Shown here one piece after another: positions 56,226 through 64,000 of a stretch of DNA of 64,000 nt. The position numbers and the translations under genes are program-made. The notes beneath the pieces were generated by a model that worked only from the letters and a program-made list of their open reading frames with translations, made no database searches and was not told where the DNA came from. Position 1 is the stretch's first letter, and each line of letters opens with the position of its first letter. The stretch is from Bifidobacterium felsineum (GTDB lineage: Bacteria > Actinomycetota > Actinomycetes > Actinomycetales > Bifidobacteriaceae). Where the stretch lies: NCBI RefSeq assembly GCF_002802915.1, contig NZ_PEBJ01000001.1, positions 62,001 to 126,000 of the forward strand, in the 5' to 3' direction.

Positions 56226-56533
56226 GGCACGGGAACGGCGAAATTGCCGTGCTTGGGCAGGCTTTCAACAGGAAACTACGTTGCCCGCCACGCCGTCTAC
56301 CAAGGGAGCCAAGTGGCCGCCGTTCCACATCTATTCAGACAATGATTGCTCCATGAAAACGATGACATATGAGTGTGGAGGCGTATGATGATGCCTTGTG
56401 ATAGCCTCGATATGAGAACGTATGCATCCCTCGATGTCGATGACGTTACAAAGAGTTCATGCTTACGTTTATGCCGCGCTACCAAGCGCGCGGCATAATA
56501 ATCTCGGGCACTTATCCCGGAAGGAAAGTCAGA

Positions 56534-58978
56534 ATGACCGAAATTACCGCACCAAAATCTCCCGTCACCGCGGACCAGTTCGCTGACGAGATTCGTGAAC
56601 AACTCAAGTACGCTCAAAACGTCACTGCCGAGCAGGCAACCGCTGCTGATGTGTATGTCGCCGCTTCCAAGGCCGTGCGCAACCATCTGGCCGATGCTTG
56701 GTTCAAGACCCAGGCCGACACCGTCAACGGCAACACCAAGGCTGTCGGCTACCTCTCCGCTGAGTTCCTGATGGGCAAGCAGCTGGAGAACGCCCTGCTC
56801 AACGCCGGCTTGACCGAGCAGTTCGACAAGGCTGTTGAAGCCTTGGGCTTCCAGCCGAAGGACATCATCGACGCCGAGTACGAGCCGGGCCTTGGCAACG
56901 GTGGTCTGGGCCGCCTCGCCGCCTGCTTCATCGACTCCCTCGCCTCCCTGGGCGTGCCGGCCTTCGGCTACGGCATCCAGTACAAGTACGGCATCTTCAA
57001 GCAGACCTTCGACGAGAACGGCAAGCAGGTCGAAACCCCTGATTACTGGCTGAACAACGAAGAGCCGTGGGGCCACATCGACTACAACCGTGACCAGAAG
57101 GTCTCCTTCGGCGGCGAAGTCGTTGAGGAGAACGGCAAGAAGGTGTGGAAGCCGGCTTGGTCCGTGCGCGCCGTCCCAGTGGACTACCTGGTTCCGGGCT
57201 ATGCTTCCGGCCGCGTGAATACCCTGCGCCTGTGGACCGCCAAGAGCTACGACGAGTTCGATCTGCTCGCCTTCAACCGCTCCGAATACATGGACGCCGT
57301 CAAGCCGCAGGTCAAGGCCGAGAACATCTCCAAGATTCTCTACCCGGAGGATTCCACCAAGGTCGGCAAGGAGCTGCGCCTCGAGCAGCAGTACTTCTTC
57401 GTCTCTGCCTCCCTGCATGACGCCATCCGCGTCTTCTACCCGGGTCAGGACAAGCCGGATCTGACCACCTTCCCGGACAAGATTACCTTCCAGCTCAACG
57501 ACACCCATCCGGTGATCGGCATCCCGGAGCTCATGCGCATCCTCATCGATGAGTACGGCTACGACTGGGATACCGCCTGGACCGTGACCCAGAAGACCTT
57601 CAACTACACATGCCACACGCTGCTGCCGGAAGCCCTCGAGGTTTGGCCGGCAAGCCTGATCGGCGAACTGCTGCCGCGTCACCTTGAGATCATCAAGAAG
57701 ATCAACGAGCAGTTCGAGGACGAGCTCAAGGGCAAGGGCATCGACGACAAGACCATCGAAGACATGCGCATCTACACCGGTGACGCAGTCCGCATGGCCT
57801 ACCTCGCCACCTACGGCGGCTCTCACGTCAACGGCGTTGCCGAGCTGCACTCCCAGCTGCTCAAGGACGTCACCCTGAAGAACTTCTCTGACGCCTACCC
57901 GACCAAGTTCACCAACGTGACCAACGGCGTGACCCCTCGCCGCTTCGTCAAGCTCGCCAACCCGGGCCTGTCCGACCTCATCACCGAGGGCCTCGGCACC
58001 GACAAGTGGATCTCCGACCTTGAGCTGCTCAAGGGCCTGGTCCCGCTGGCCAAGGACGACGAGTTCGTCAAGAAGTTCGCCGCCGTCAAGGCCGCCAACA
58101 AGCACGCCTTCGTGGGCTTCGCCAAGGACCACTACGGCATCGACGTGGACGAGAACACCCTGTTCAACACCATGGTCAAGCGTCTGCACGAGTACAAGCG
58201 CCAGAGCCTGAAGATCCTGCTGGTCATCTCCCAGTACGCCGCCCTCAAGAACGGCACCCTCAACGCTGAAGAGATCCTGCCTCGCACCGTGTTCTTCGGC
58301 GCCAAGGCAGCCCCGGGCTACTACCTGGCCAAGATGACCATCGAGCTGATCAACAACGTCTCCAAGGTCATCAACAACGATCCGGACGTCAAGGGCAAGC
58401 TCGCCGTCTACATGCTCCCGAACTACAACATCGAGATGGCACAGAACCTCATCCCGGCCACCGAACTCGACGAGCAGATCTCCCAGGCCGGTAAGGAAGC
58501 CTCCGGTACCGGTAACATGAAGTTCGCTCTGAACGGCGCTCTGACCGTCGGCACCCTTGATGGCGCCAACGTCGAGATTCGTGAGAAGGTCGGTGCCGAG
58601 AACTTCTTCCTCTTCGGCATGACCGTGGACGAGGTCGAGAAGCTCTACGCCGACGGTTACGACCCGGCCAAGTACTACGAAGCCGATCCTCGCCTGAAGC
58701 AGGCCGTCGACCTCGTGGCCAACGGCACCTTCTCCAACGGTGACCGCAACGCCTACGCTCCGCTCGTGGCCGACTGGCTCACCAAGGATTGGTTCATGGC
58801 TCTCGCCGACTTCTCCTCCTACGCCGACATCCAGGCTCAGATCGAGAAGCTCTACCGCGATCCGCTCGAGTGGAACCGCAAGGCCTTGCTCAACGTGGCC
58901 AACTCCGGCTACTTCAGCTCCGATCGCTCCATCGAGGATTATTTGGAACGTATCTGGCACACTGGTCCGCTCGCCTGA
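56534..58978 (+). CDS. glgP: Glycogen/maltodextrin phosphorylase
   Basis: Cleaves alpha-1,4-glucans with phosphate to glucose 1-phosphate. The 814-residue GT35 protein has the PLP-binding Lys in EASGTGNMKFALNGALTVGT, and GNGGLGRLAACFIDSLA and RVNTLRLWTAKS in the catalytic core. GGAAGGAAAG lies before ATG 56534. Heavy C-ending codon bias points to high expression. Its last 26 bp are repeated 134 bp downstream (59087-59112), so the 3' end has been rearranged. Confidence 0.96.
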   Translation: MTEITAPKSPVTADQFADEIREQLKYAQNVTAEQATAADVYVAASKAVRNHLADAWFKTQADTVNGNTKAVGYLSAEFLMGKQLENALLNAGLTEQFDKAVEALGFQPKDIIDAEYEPGLGNGGLGRLAACFIDSLASLGVPAFGYGIQYKYGIFKQTFDENGKQVETPDYWLNNEEPWGHIDYNRDQKVSFGGEVVEENGKKVWKPAWSVRAVPVDYLVPGYASGRVNTLRLWTAKSYDEFDLLAFNRSEYMDAVKPQVKAENISKILYPEDSTKVGKELRLEQQYFFVSASLHDAIRVFYPGQDKPDLTTFPDKITFQLNDTHPVIGIPELMRILIDEYGYDWDTAWTVTQKTFNYTCHTLLPEALEVWPASLIGELLPRHLEIIKKINEQFEDELKGKGIDDKTIEDMRIYTGDAVRMAYLATYGGSHVNGVAELHSQLLKDVTLKNFSDAYPTKFTNVTNGVTPRRFVKLANPGLSDLITEGLGTDKWISDLELLKGLVPLAKDDEFVKKFAAVKAANKHAFVGFAKDHYGIDVDENTLFNTMVKRLHEYKRQSLKILLVISQYAALKNGTLNAEEILPRTVFFGAKAAPGYYLAKMTIELINNVSKVINNDPDVKGKLAVYMLPNYNIEMAQNLIPATELDEQISQAGKEASGTGNMKFALNGALTVGTLDGANVEIREKVGAENFFLFGMTVDEVEKLYADGYDPAKYYEADPRLKQAVDLVANGTFSNGDRNAYAPLVADWLTKDWFMALADFSSYADIQAQIEKLYRDPLEWNRKALLNVANSGYFSSDRSIEDYLERIWHTGPLA

Positions 58979-59260
58979 CGGCTCGGAACCAGTACGCCAG
59001 ATACGTGCTGGTTCCTACCTCGCGGCATAGCCGCTCGGCGTCGCCTACGGGAAGCCCACCGGGCTTCCCGCTTAACGGCTCCGCACTCTGGCACACCGGC
59101 CCGCTCGCCTGATAATGGAGTGTCCTCGTCGTTGCAGAAGGCTCGACGTACCTTCGTACGCCGTCGCCTTCTGCGCCTAGAGGCCGCACGCATTATCAGT
59201 TCCAGCAAGCTCGCTCTGCTGGCCTGACGTAATCAGGACGCACCAGCAAGCTCGCTGGTT
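58979..59260. repeat. Mosaic of hairpins with a duplicate of the glgP 3' end
   Basis: The last 26 bp of glgP (58953-58978) recur with two mismatches at 59087-59112. Between the copies are GGAACCAG/CTGGTTCC (58985-59015) and CGGGAAGCCC-acc-GGGCTTCCCG (59048-59070). Beyond lie an outer stem CTGATAATG/CATTATCAG (59109-59199) enclosing GCAGAAGGC/GCCTTCTGC, and a direct repeat CCAGCAAGCTCGCT at 59202 and 59243. No gene is seen here. Confidence 0.78.
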
Positions 59261-59312
59261 GATGGACGTAGCTGGATGCACACTCCCGCCCCTCCAGCGT
59301 CAGTTTCAGTAC

Positions 59313-59358
59313 ATACGAAAGTCCCCTGCAACCAAGTGATTGCAGGGGACTTTCGTAT
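59313..59358. terminator. Bidirectional terminator
   Basis: Perfect 18-bp stem ATACGAAAGTCCCCTGCA and its complement with a 10-nt loop, between convergent glgP and a small membrane-protein gene. Confidence 0.8.
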
Positions 59359-59378
59359 CTGTTGGGAAACCTAAAGAA

Positions 59379-59603
59379 TCAGGCTTCGGCTGGTGCGGAT
59401 TCGGGCTCCTCCTCATCGCCCTTATCCTCAGCCTTGTTCAGGCCCAGATCCACCGGCGAAGAGCTGTTCTCCCACGGCTCCTCCCACGGATCATAATCCG
59501 GATTCTGCTGCTTGTAGATGTACAGACCAATGACTGCAGCCAGTGCCGCACCAAACAGCAGTGCGAAGAACTTCCAACCGTTAGAAGAAGAGTTGTTCTC
59601 CAT
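59379..59603 (-). CDS. Small single-pass membrane protein
   Basis: A 74-residue protein: a short polar N terminus (MENNSSSNGWK), one hydrophobic helix (FFALLFGAALAAVIGLYIY, about 12-30), then a highly acidic tail rich in Glu, Asp, Pro and Ala. AAAGGAG lies before ATG 59603. I do not recognise the family. The tail would face either side of the membrane. It is divergent from the rhomboid gene, with about 160 bp between them. Confidence 0.7.
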   Translation of the reverse strand: MENNSSSNGWKFFALLFGAALAAVIGLYIYKQQNPDYDPWEEPWENSSSPVDLGLNKAEDKGDEEEPESAPAEA

Positions 59604-59763
59604 GACGGCTCCTTTCTTTGAGGGATCGTCTGGTCGGCATGCCCATTCAAGACCGACTCTGCTCCCTATTCTAGGCCGATGATTGTGTCGATTGGGTGGA
59701 TTGCAGTGCCCGGGCGATTTGCCGGGCGACCCACGTTGCCTCGTTTCCGATACAGTGGTCTGC

Positions 59764-60492
59764 ATGCATATGCCGACTAAACGTGAAATCAAATATTCGT
59801 GGGACCGCGGCGGCCCGGTGATCACATGGGCGATTATCGTCGCATGCACAGTCGTATGGCTGATCGAAGTACTGCTGGGCCTTATTTCGCCGTTGTTGCA
59901 GGGGCTGCTGATCTATCAGGGCATGATGTCGCCAATGACGATGGTGTCCCGCCCGTGGACCGCAATCACATCAATGTTCCTCCACGCGCCGAACACCATC
60001 ATGCACATTCTGTTCAATATGATCGCCTTGTATTCCGTGGGGCCGGTGCTTGAGCGCATGATGGGGCATTGGCGCTTCCTTGGGTTGTACATCATTTCAG
60101 GTCTTGGAGGAGCACTGGGCCTGATGCTTTGGGGCGTATTCGCCCCGGGCGGCAAAGGCTGGCAGATGGCCGCTTATGGTGCATCCGGTGCTATTTTCGG
60201 TCTGTTCGCCGCCATATTGGTGGTGTATCGCCGCATTGGTGCCGATATTCGATCGATGATGATCTGGATGGCCATCAACTTCGCATTGCCGTTCGTTGTG
60301 GGCGGTGTGGCTTGGCAGGCGCATATCGGCGGTTTCCTGATCGGTGGTCTGTTGACCTGGCTGCTGACCAGCGGATTGCCGTTCTGGCGGCATAAAAGCC
60401 TCACATGGCGGATGCAGGTTTACGGATGGTCCGTCACTGCGATAGTGGTGGTGGCGATTCTGCTGTGCAATATCGCCAATCCATACGCCTAG
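59764..60492 (+). CDS. Rhomboid intramembrane serine protease
   Basis: A 242-residue protein with six or seven membrane helices. The catalytic Ser141 lies in YGASGAIFG and His187 in WQAHIGGFLIGG. Asn85 in HILFNMIALYSVGP and the rhomboid segment near HAPNTIMHI complete the site. It would cleave membrane proteins in their transmembrane helix. TACAGT lies 7 bp before ATG 59764 and no ribosome site is seen, so the mRNA may be leaderless. ATG 59770 is an alternative. A repeat array follows. Confidence 0.88.
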   Translation: MHMPTKREIKYSWDRGGPVITWAIIVACTVVWLIEVLLGLISPLLQGLLIYQGMMSPMTMVSRPWTAITSMFLHAPNTIMHILFNMIALYSVGPVLERMMGHWRFLGLYIISGLGGALGLMLWGVFAPGGKGWQMAAYGASGAIFGLFAAILVVYRRIGADIRSMMIWMAINFALPFVVGGVAWQAHIGGFLIGGLLTWLLTSGLPFWRHKSLTWRMQVYGWSVTAIVVVAILLCNIANPYA

Positions 60493-60512
60493 CGATGATA
60501 CGAACTTCCTAG

Positions 60513-60743
60513 GGGCTCATTTTTTCGAGAAAATCCCTGACTTCGTGAAAACACGCCACTGAATATGACTAAGTGGCGTGTTTTTCGAAATAAGACCTTA
60601 TTTCGTGAAAAGCGGCCACTGAGCACCCGTCAGTGTCCTATTTTCACGAAGTTGGGGATCTTCTCGTGAAAATGCGCCACTCAGCCATACTCGGCGACTT
60701 CTTTTCACGAAAAGTGGCTTATCCGCGAAAAAATAAGCCACTC
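60513..60743. repeat. Array of palindromes, family 4, copy B (60-61-bp period)
   Basis: The same array as at 25016-25246: a right half arm, hairpins beginning near 60542, 60602 and 60663, and a closing left half arm near 60724. Arms are TTCGTGAAAA-GCCACTGA and complements. It ends 7 bp before the first DnaA box of the adjacent cluster. Confidence 0.82.
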
Positions 60744-60749
60744 CGATGG

Positions 60750-61220
60750 TTATCCACAGCCTTTTCATCCCAGTGACAAAATATGGGGACCGTTTGGAGG
60801 CCAAAACGCTAGATATAGGGGTGCTCACAACCAATCCACTAAAACGAGTGGATAGTTGTGCACAATTGTGGAAAAGACGGTGGATAACTCAAGTGCAATG
60901 TGGATAACCGAGTAATCCACAATAACGGCGGTGAATAACTCATCACTTAAGGGTTGTGGATAACTCGGTACTATCCACAGCCCTCAAGGTGTATAAATGG
61001 CGCTTTTTGTCAACAATCCCTAGTTATCCACTACTTATACACCGCTGAATACCCCTTATCCACGTGTTATCCACTACTTATCCACAAGGTTTTCCACATT
61101 CGGTGGAAAACTACAGAAATGTAATTCATCCACATTGTGTGCATAAGCATGTGGATAACTAGTGGATAAGTGGTGGATAGCTGTGGGTAAGTCGGTGCTG
61201 GCCCACATGGATGTGCATAA
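60750..61220. other. DnaA-box cluster, candidate replication origin
   Basis: Five perfect TTATCCACA boxes: 60750 and 61078 on plus, 60899, 60955 and 61150 on minus. Four more fit TTWTNCACA: 60867, 61090, 61138 and 61212. At least ten further sites have one mismatch, so about 20 boxes lie in 470 bp on both strands. The stretch has no open frame of note. It is flanked by a family 4 array and by crgA, a gene usually near oriC in actinobacteria. The dnaA gene is not in the window. A clear AT-rich unwinding element was not identified, so this could be oriC or a DnaA-titrating locus. Confidence 0.7.
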
Positions 61221-61260
61221 GCGCTGGATCAATCAATTGTTGCCTAGAATAAAAAGAAAT

Positions 61261-61293
61261 AAAAAAACCGACCCCTTCTCAAGGAGTCGGTCT
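61261..61293 (-). terminator. Terminator of crgA
   Basis: Stem ACCGACTCCTT / AAGGGGTCGGT with a short loop, followed by seven T on the minus strand. Confidence 0.8.
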
Positions 61294-61337
61294 TCAATAC
61301 AACGATTAGGCGGTGCAGCCACCTGTTGACGTGGAAC

Positions 61338-61796
61338 TCAGCGCCATCCCATTGTCATCAGGAATCCGATCATGATCAGCGCGAAGCCGATTGCCAGGTT
61401 CCAAGCACCGATGTTCGGAATCGGCCAAGCGCCGGACGGGGAGAGGTAGTACACCACGCACCAAATCAGACCAATGATCATGAACGCGCAGAACACCGGC
61501 ACGAACCAACGCGGGTTGGACTTGGTGCCCTTAATGGTCTCCTCAACGCGCTTGGTGTTCTCTGCCTGGCGGTTCATCATGCGCTGCATCTGCGGGGTCA
61601 GCGAAGCCTTATCGGCAGTAGCGTTGAGCACGGCCTGCACCTTGTCCATATCAACGCCGTAAGTCTCATCTTCGTCGGCAGCGGCGTTGGTGTCGGTGTC
61701 AGTGCTCTCCGTGGCCTTGGCATCTGCGGATGCGGTCTCCTTCTGCCAGTCCTTCTGGTCCTTCGAGTCGTTTTCGTGCAGCTCTTCGTCAGCCAT
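61338..61796 (-). CDS. crgA: Cell division protein CrgA
   Basis: A 152-residue septum-associated membrane protein that helps place divisome and wall-synthesis proteins in actinobacteria. A long acidic N-terminal part (about 1-75) precedes two helices (WFVPVFCAFMIIGLIWCVVYYL and IGAWNLAIGFALIMIGFLMTMGW). Between them is LSPSGAWPIPNIGAWN, the CrgA signature. The N-terminal extension is longer than in mycobacterial CrgA. ATG 61796 has GGAG 9 bp upstream. It is divergent from the DUF881 gene, as is usual. Confidence 0.9.
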   Translation of the reverse strand: MADEELHENDSKDQKDWQKETASADAKATESTDTDTNAAADEDETYGVDMDKVQAVLNATADKASLTPQMQRMMNRQAENTKRVEETIKGTKSNPRWFVPVFCAFMIIGLIWCVVYYLSPSGAWPIPNIGAWNLAIGFALIMIGFLMTMGWR

Positions 61797-61885
61797 CAGC
61801 GTATTCTCCATTCAATAGGCTAAAAGTCATAATAGTGGCTAGACTCGAAACCAGTGGACAAACCGTGTAAAAAGACGGGATTTTT

Positions 61886-62698
61886 ATGGCCAAGCATCAA
61901 GGAAAACACAGTGTGCGCCGCTCCATGCTCAGCGGAGTGGCCGCGTTTGTGCTGATTGCGTTGACCGGATTCCTGTTGAGCACCAATGTGCGCGTCAACC
62001 GCACCACCACCGTCAACAACGACACCGCAGACTTGGTCGAGCATAGTGTGGCGGAAGTCTCCCAGCTGCAAACCGACGTCAATGATCTGCAAAAACAGGT
62101 CAACAATCTTACCGATGCCATCAACGCGACCGGCTCCAATTCCAATACCTCAGAGAACTCCAGTGAGTCCAACGGCACCGATACCTCCAGCGACGCCACC
62201 GATGGCGGCGACTCCAGCCTGATGTTGCCCGCGCTCTCCGGCGAAGGAATCACAGTAACACTGGATGATTCTCCGCTGTGGGAGAACGCGGTGAACGACA
62301 ACGGCACCACCGCCAATATCAATGATTATGTGATCCACCAGCAGGATGTGGAGTCCGTGGTGAACGCATTGTGGGCAGGTGGCGCGGAAGCCATGAAGAT
62401 CATGGACCAGCGCGTGCTGTTCAACTCGGCGGTCATCTGCTCGGGCAATGTGCTGTCCATCCACGGTAAGAAATACGCGCCGCCGTTCACCATCTCCGCT
62501 ATCGGCGACCCGGTTGCGATGCGTAAGGCGTTGAACGATTCGAAGGCCATTACCATTCTGAAACAGTACGTCAGTGCATTCGGCATCGGATACAAAGTAG
62601 AGAACAAGGATGACCTGCAGTTTGAAGCCACCACCGCGTTGCTGCAGCAGTTCAAATACGCCACAGTCGATACGTCGAAGACCAAGGATGAAGAGTAG
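61886..62698 (+). CDS. DUF881 membrane-anchored protein
   Basis: 270 residues: a basic N terminus, one membrane helix (about 14-33), a short coiled coil (VAEVSQLQTDVNDLQKQVNN) and a Ser/Asp-rich linker. The DUF881 domain (about 110-255) follows, with GEGITVTLDDSP and NALWAGGAEAMKIMDQRV. It sits outside the membrane. The function is unknown, but the gene travels with crgA and sortase E in actinobacteria, pointing to envelope or division work. There is no clear ribosome site before ATG 61886. Confidence 0.88.
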   Translation: MAKHQGKHSVRRSMLSGVAAFVLIALTGFLLSTNVRVNRTTTVNNDTADLVEHSVAEVSQLQTDVNDLQKQVNNLTDAINATGSNSNTSENSSESNGTDTSSDATDGGDSSLMLPALSGEGITVTLDDSPLWENAVNDNGTTANINDYVIHQQDVESVVNALWAGGAEAMKIMDQRVLFNSAVICSGNVLSIHGKKYAPPFTISAIGDPVAMRKALNDSKAITILKQYVSAFGIGYKVENKDDLQFEATTALLQQFKYATVDTSKTKDEE

Positions 62699-62710
62699 AG
62701 GCAAGACGTC

Positions 62711-63838
62711 ATGAGGCATGGTACACATAGCAATCGTGCAGTGCGAGTGCAGACTCCTCAGTCTCGCCGCGGCCCACTATGGCAGGCGCTGGGTATTGTA
62801 GCGGAGATTTTGCTCACGGCAGCCGCAGTATGCGCGCTGTACATCGTCTGGCAGATGTGGTGGACCGGTGTGGAGGCCGAGCAGGTCCAGAATGAAACCA
62901 CTAAATCCGTGAACTGGTCCGACCCGGCGGCCAATGGCGGCGATGTGAAGATTGCCAAAGCCCAGGAGGGCGAACCGCCAGTGCAGCCGGAGAATCCGAA
63001 GTACGGCGACCTGATTGCCCAAGTGTACATCCCGCGTTTCGGCAGCCAATGGCACCGCAATTTGGTGGAAGGCACCACGCTCGAGCAGATTAACCGCCAT
63101 GGTCTGGGCCATTATCAGAGTTCGCAAATGCCTGGTCAGATCGGTAACTTTGCGCTCGCAGGCCACCGCAATGGCTATGGTCAGCCGCTTGGTGATGTGG
63201 ACAAGCTCCAGGAAGGCGACCCAATTATCGTGCGTACGCAGGATTACTGGTACGTCTACCATTACACACGCTATGAGATCGTGCTGCCCACTGATATCTG
63301 GGTAATTGCCCCCAACCCTGAAAACTCCAGCGTGAATCCCACCAAGCGTATGATCACGATGACCACATGCGAGCCGAAATACACTACGCCAACCCATCGT
63401 TGGATCAGCTACGGCGAGCTCTCCTACTGGGCCAAAGTGTCCGATGGCGTGCCGAAGGAACTGGCCACCACCGATTCGTCCGGCGCGGTGAAGTTCGCCA
63501 TCTCCGAAACACCATCCATCGCCTCCAAAATCGGCTCGTTGGACAAGGTCGTGTACCTGGCGCTGGTGACTTGGCTGATTCTATTCATTGCCGCCGCCGT
63601 GGCCTGGCGCTGGCCGGTGCTGCGCGCCATTCGCTCAGGCGAACGTCGCCGTCCGGATGCCAGCATTTATGGCCTGCTGGTCAGACTGCAGCCCGGTGTG
63701 ATGCCGATTCGATGGTTGCTGCTGATTCTGCTGCTGTTTGCAGCCTCTGCCGCACTGTTCCAGTGGACATTCCCCTGGGCGGCCAGCAACATCCCGTTCC
63801 TGCGCCAGATGTCGAACTTCGTGGCCGTTCCGGAGTAA
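62711..63838 (+). CDS. Class E sortase
   Basis: A 375-residue transpeptidase that attaches surface proteins to the wall. An N-terminal helix (about 25-47) anchors it. The catalytic triad is His152 (LAGHRNGYG), Cys220 (MITMTTCEPKY) and Arg230 (TPTHR). Two further helices lie at the C terminus (about 275-295 and 335-355), an extra found in some actinobacterial sortases. It follows the DUF881 gene by 12 bp and is surely cotranscribed. Class E enzymes usually recognise LAxTG-type signals. No substrate gene is in the window. Confidence 0.92.
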   Translation: MRHGTHSNRAVRVQTPQSRRGPLWQALGIVAEILLTAAAVCALYIVWQMWWTGVEAEQVQNETTKSVNWSDPAANGGDVKIAKAQEGEPPVQPENPKYGDLIAQVYIPRFGSQWHRNLVEGTTLEQINRHGLGHYQSSQMPGQIGNFALAGHRNGYGQPLGDVDKLQEGDPIIVRTQDYWYVYHYTRYEIVLPTDIWVIAPNPENSSVNPTKRMITMTTCEPKYTTPTHRWISYGELSYWAKVSDGVPKELATTDSSGAVKFAISETPSIASKIGSLDKVVYLALVTWLILFIAAAVAWRWPVLRAIRSGERRRPDASIYGLLVRLQPGVMPIRWLLLILLLFAASAALFQWTFPWAASNIPFLRQMSNFVAVPE

Positions 63839-63891
63839 AACCGGCGCTGCTGAAGTAGTATGGCATGCAAGTCGACTTCAAGGAGAGCAGC

Positions 63892-64000
63892 ATGACCGAT
63901 TCCGCACACATTCTGGTGGTGGATAACTACGATTCGTTCGTCTACACGATTGTGGGCTATCTGAAAACGCTTGGTGCCACAGTGGACGTGGTACGCAATG
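63892..64000 (+). CDS. Glutamine amidotransferase, TrpG/PabA type (3' end outside window)
   Basis: The first 36 residues of a component II of anthranilate or 4-aminobenzoate synthase, reading MTDSAHILVVDNYDSFVYTI and then VGYLKTLGATVDVVRN. The DNYDSF motif is the family hallmark. AAGGAG lies 7 bp before ATG 63892. In actinobacteria this gene usually sits between the sortase and pknB. Its catalytic Cys lies beyond the window. Confidence 0.9.
   Translation, partial: MTDSAHILVVDNYDSFVYTIVGYLKTLGATVDVVRN

Noticed and set aside
56297-58960. 887-codon open frame antisense to glgP
   Set aside because: It mirrors a strongly supported gene with catalytic motifs. Its product has low-complexity Val/Leu/Gly/Asp composition typical of reverse-complement reading in GC-rich DNA.

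Overview
The window reads as chromosomal DNA of a gut Bifidobacterium, most likely the B. longum / B. breve group. The basis is GC-rich actinobacterial coding, several glycan-use loci, ABC importers with no ATPase gene beside them, a phosphoenolpyruvate carboxylase gene, and the order crgA - DUF881 - class E sortase - glutamine amidotransferase at the right end. I could run no database search, so species and family names are from memory.

Layout. 1-1910: 3' part of a GH2 beta-galactosidase. 2241-3587: glutamate dehydrogenase. 3790-5683: macro-domain/HTH protein plus a von Willebrand A protein. 5993-9121: integral membrane protein and an acyltransferase-SGNH membrane enzyme. 9287-9484: tRNA-Ala and tRNA-Ile. 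9609-17254: amino-sugar glycan locus (ROK repressor, ABC importer, GH20 hexosaminidase, putative acyltransferase), then a small metallopeptidase. 17925-21859: gluconate locus (GntR-type regulator divergent from permease, kinase, 6-phosphogluconate dehydrogenase). 22269-27963: stress genes (Dps, CorC-like protein, beta carbonic anhydrase, AhpC, and an AhpF-like flavoprotein with unusual domain order). 28082-32520: Ugp-like ABC importer divergent from a frameshifted phosphoesterase. 32622-42431: galactoside locus (1566-residue GH2 enzyme, two related permeases, LacI regulator) tied together by a shared operator. 42454-50571: AAA ATPase, Ppc, ThrE-like exporter, PutP-like symporter. 50872-55585: amidohydrolase, DUF559-like protein, TrpS, DUF3073. 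55776-60492: sterol-carrier-like protein, glycogen phosphorylase, small membrane protein, rhomboid protease. 60750-61220: dense DnaA-box cluster. 61338-64000: crgA, DUF881, sortase E and the start of a trpG/pabA-type gene.

The sugar genes fit one economy. Galactosides and amino-sugar glycans are imported whole and cut inside the cell, gluconate enters through gluconate 6-phosphate, and PEP carboxylase and glycogen phosphorylase serve central carbon and storage. Each of the three sugar loci has its own regulator with visible palindromic sites nearby.

The most unusual content is between genes. Several gaps carry arrays of palindromes from at least five unrelated sequence families. Within a family the units recur at fixed spacings of about 61, 51 or 42 bp. 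Two of the families occur at two separate loci each with the same layout. One array lies directly against the DnaA-box cluster.
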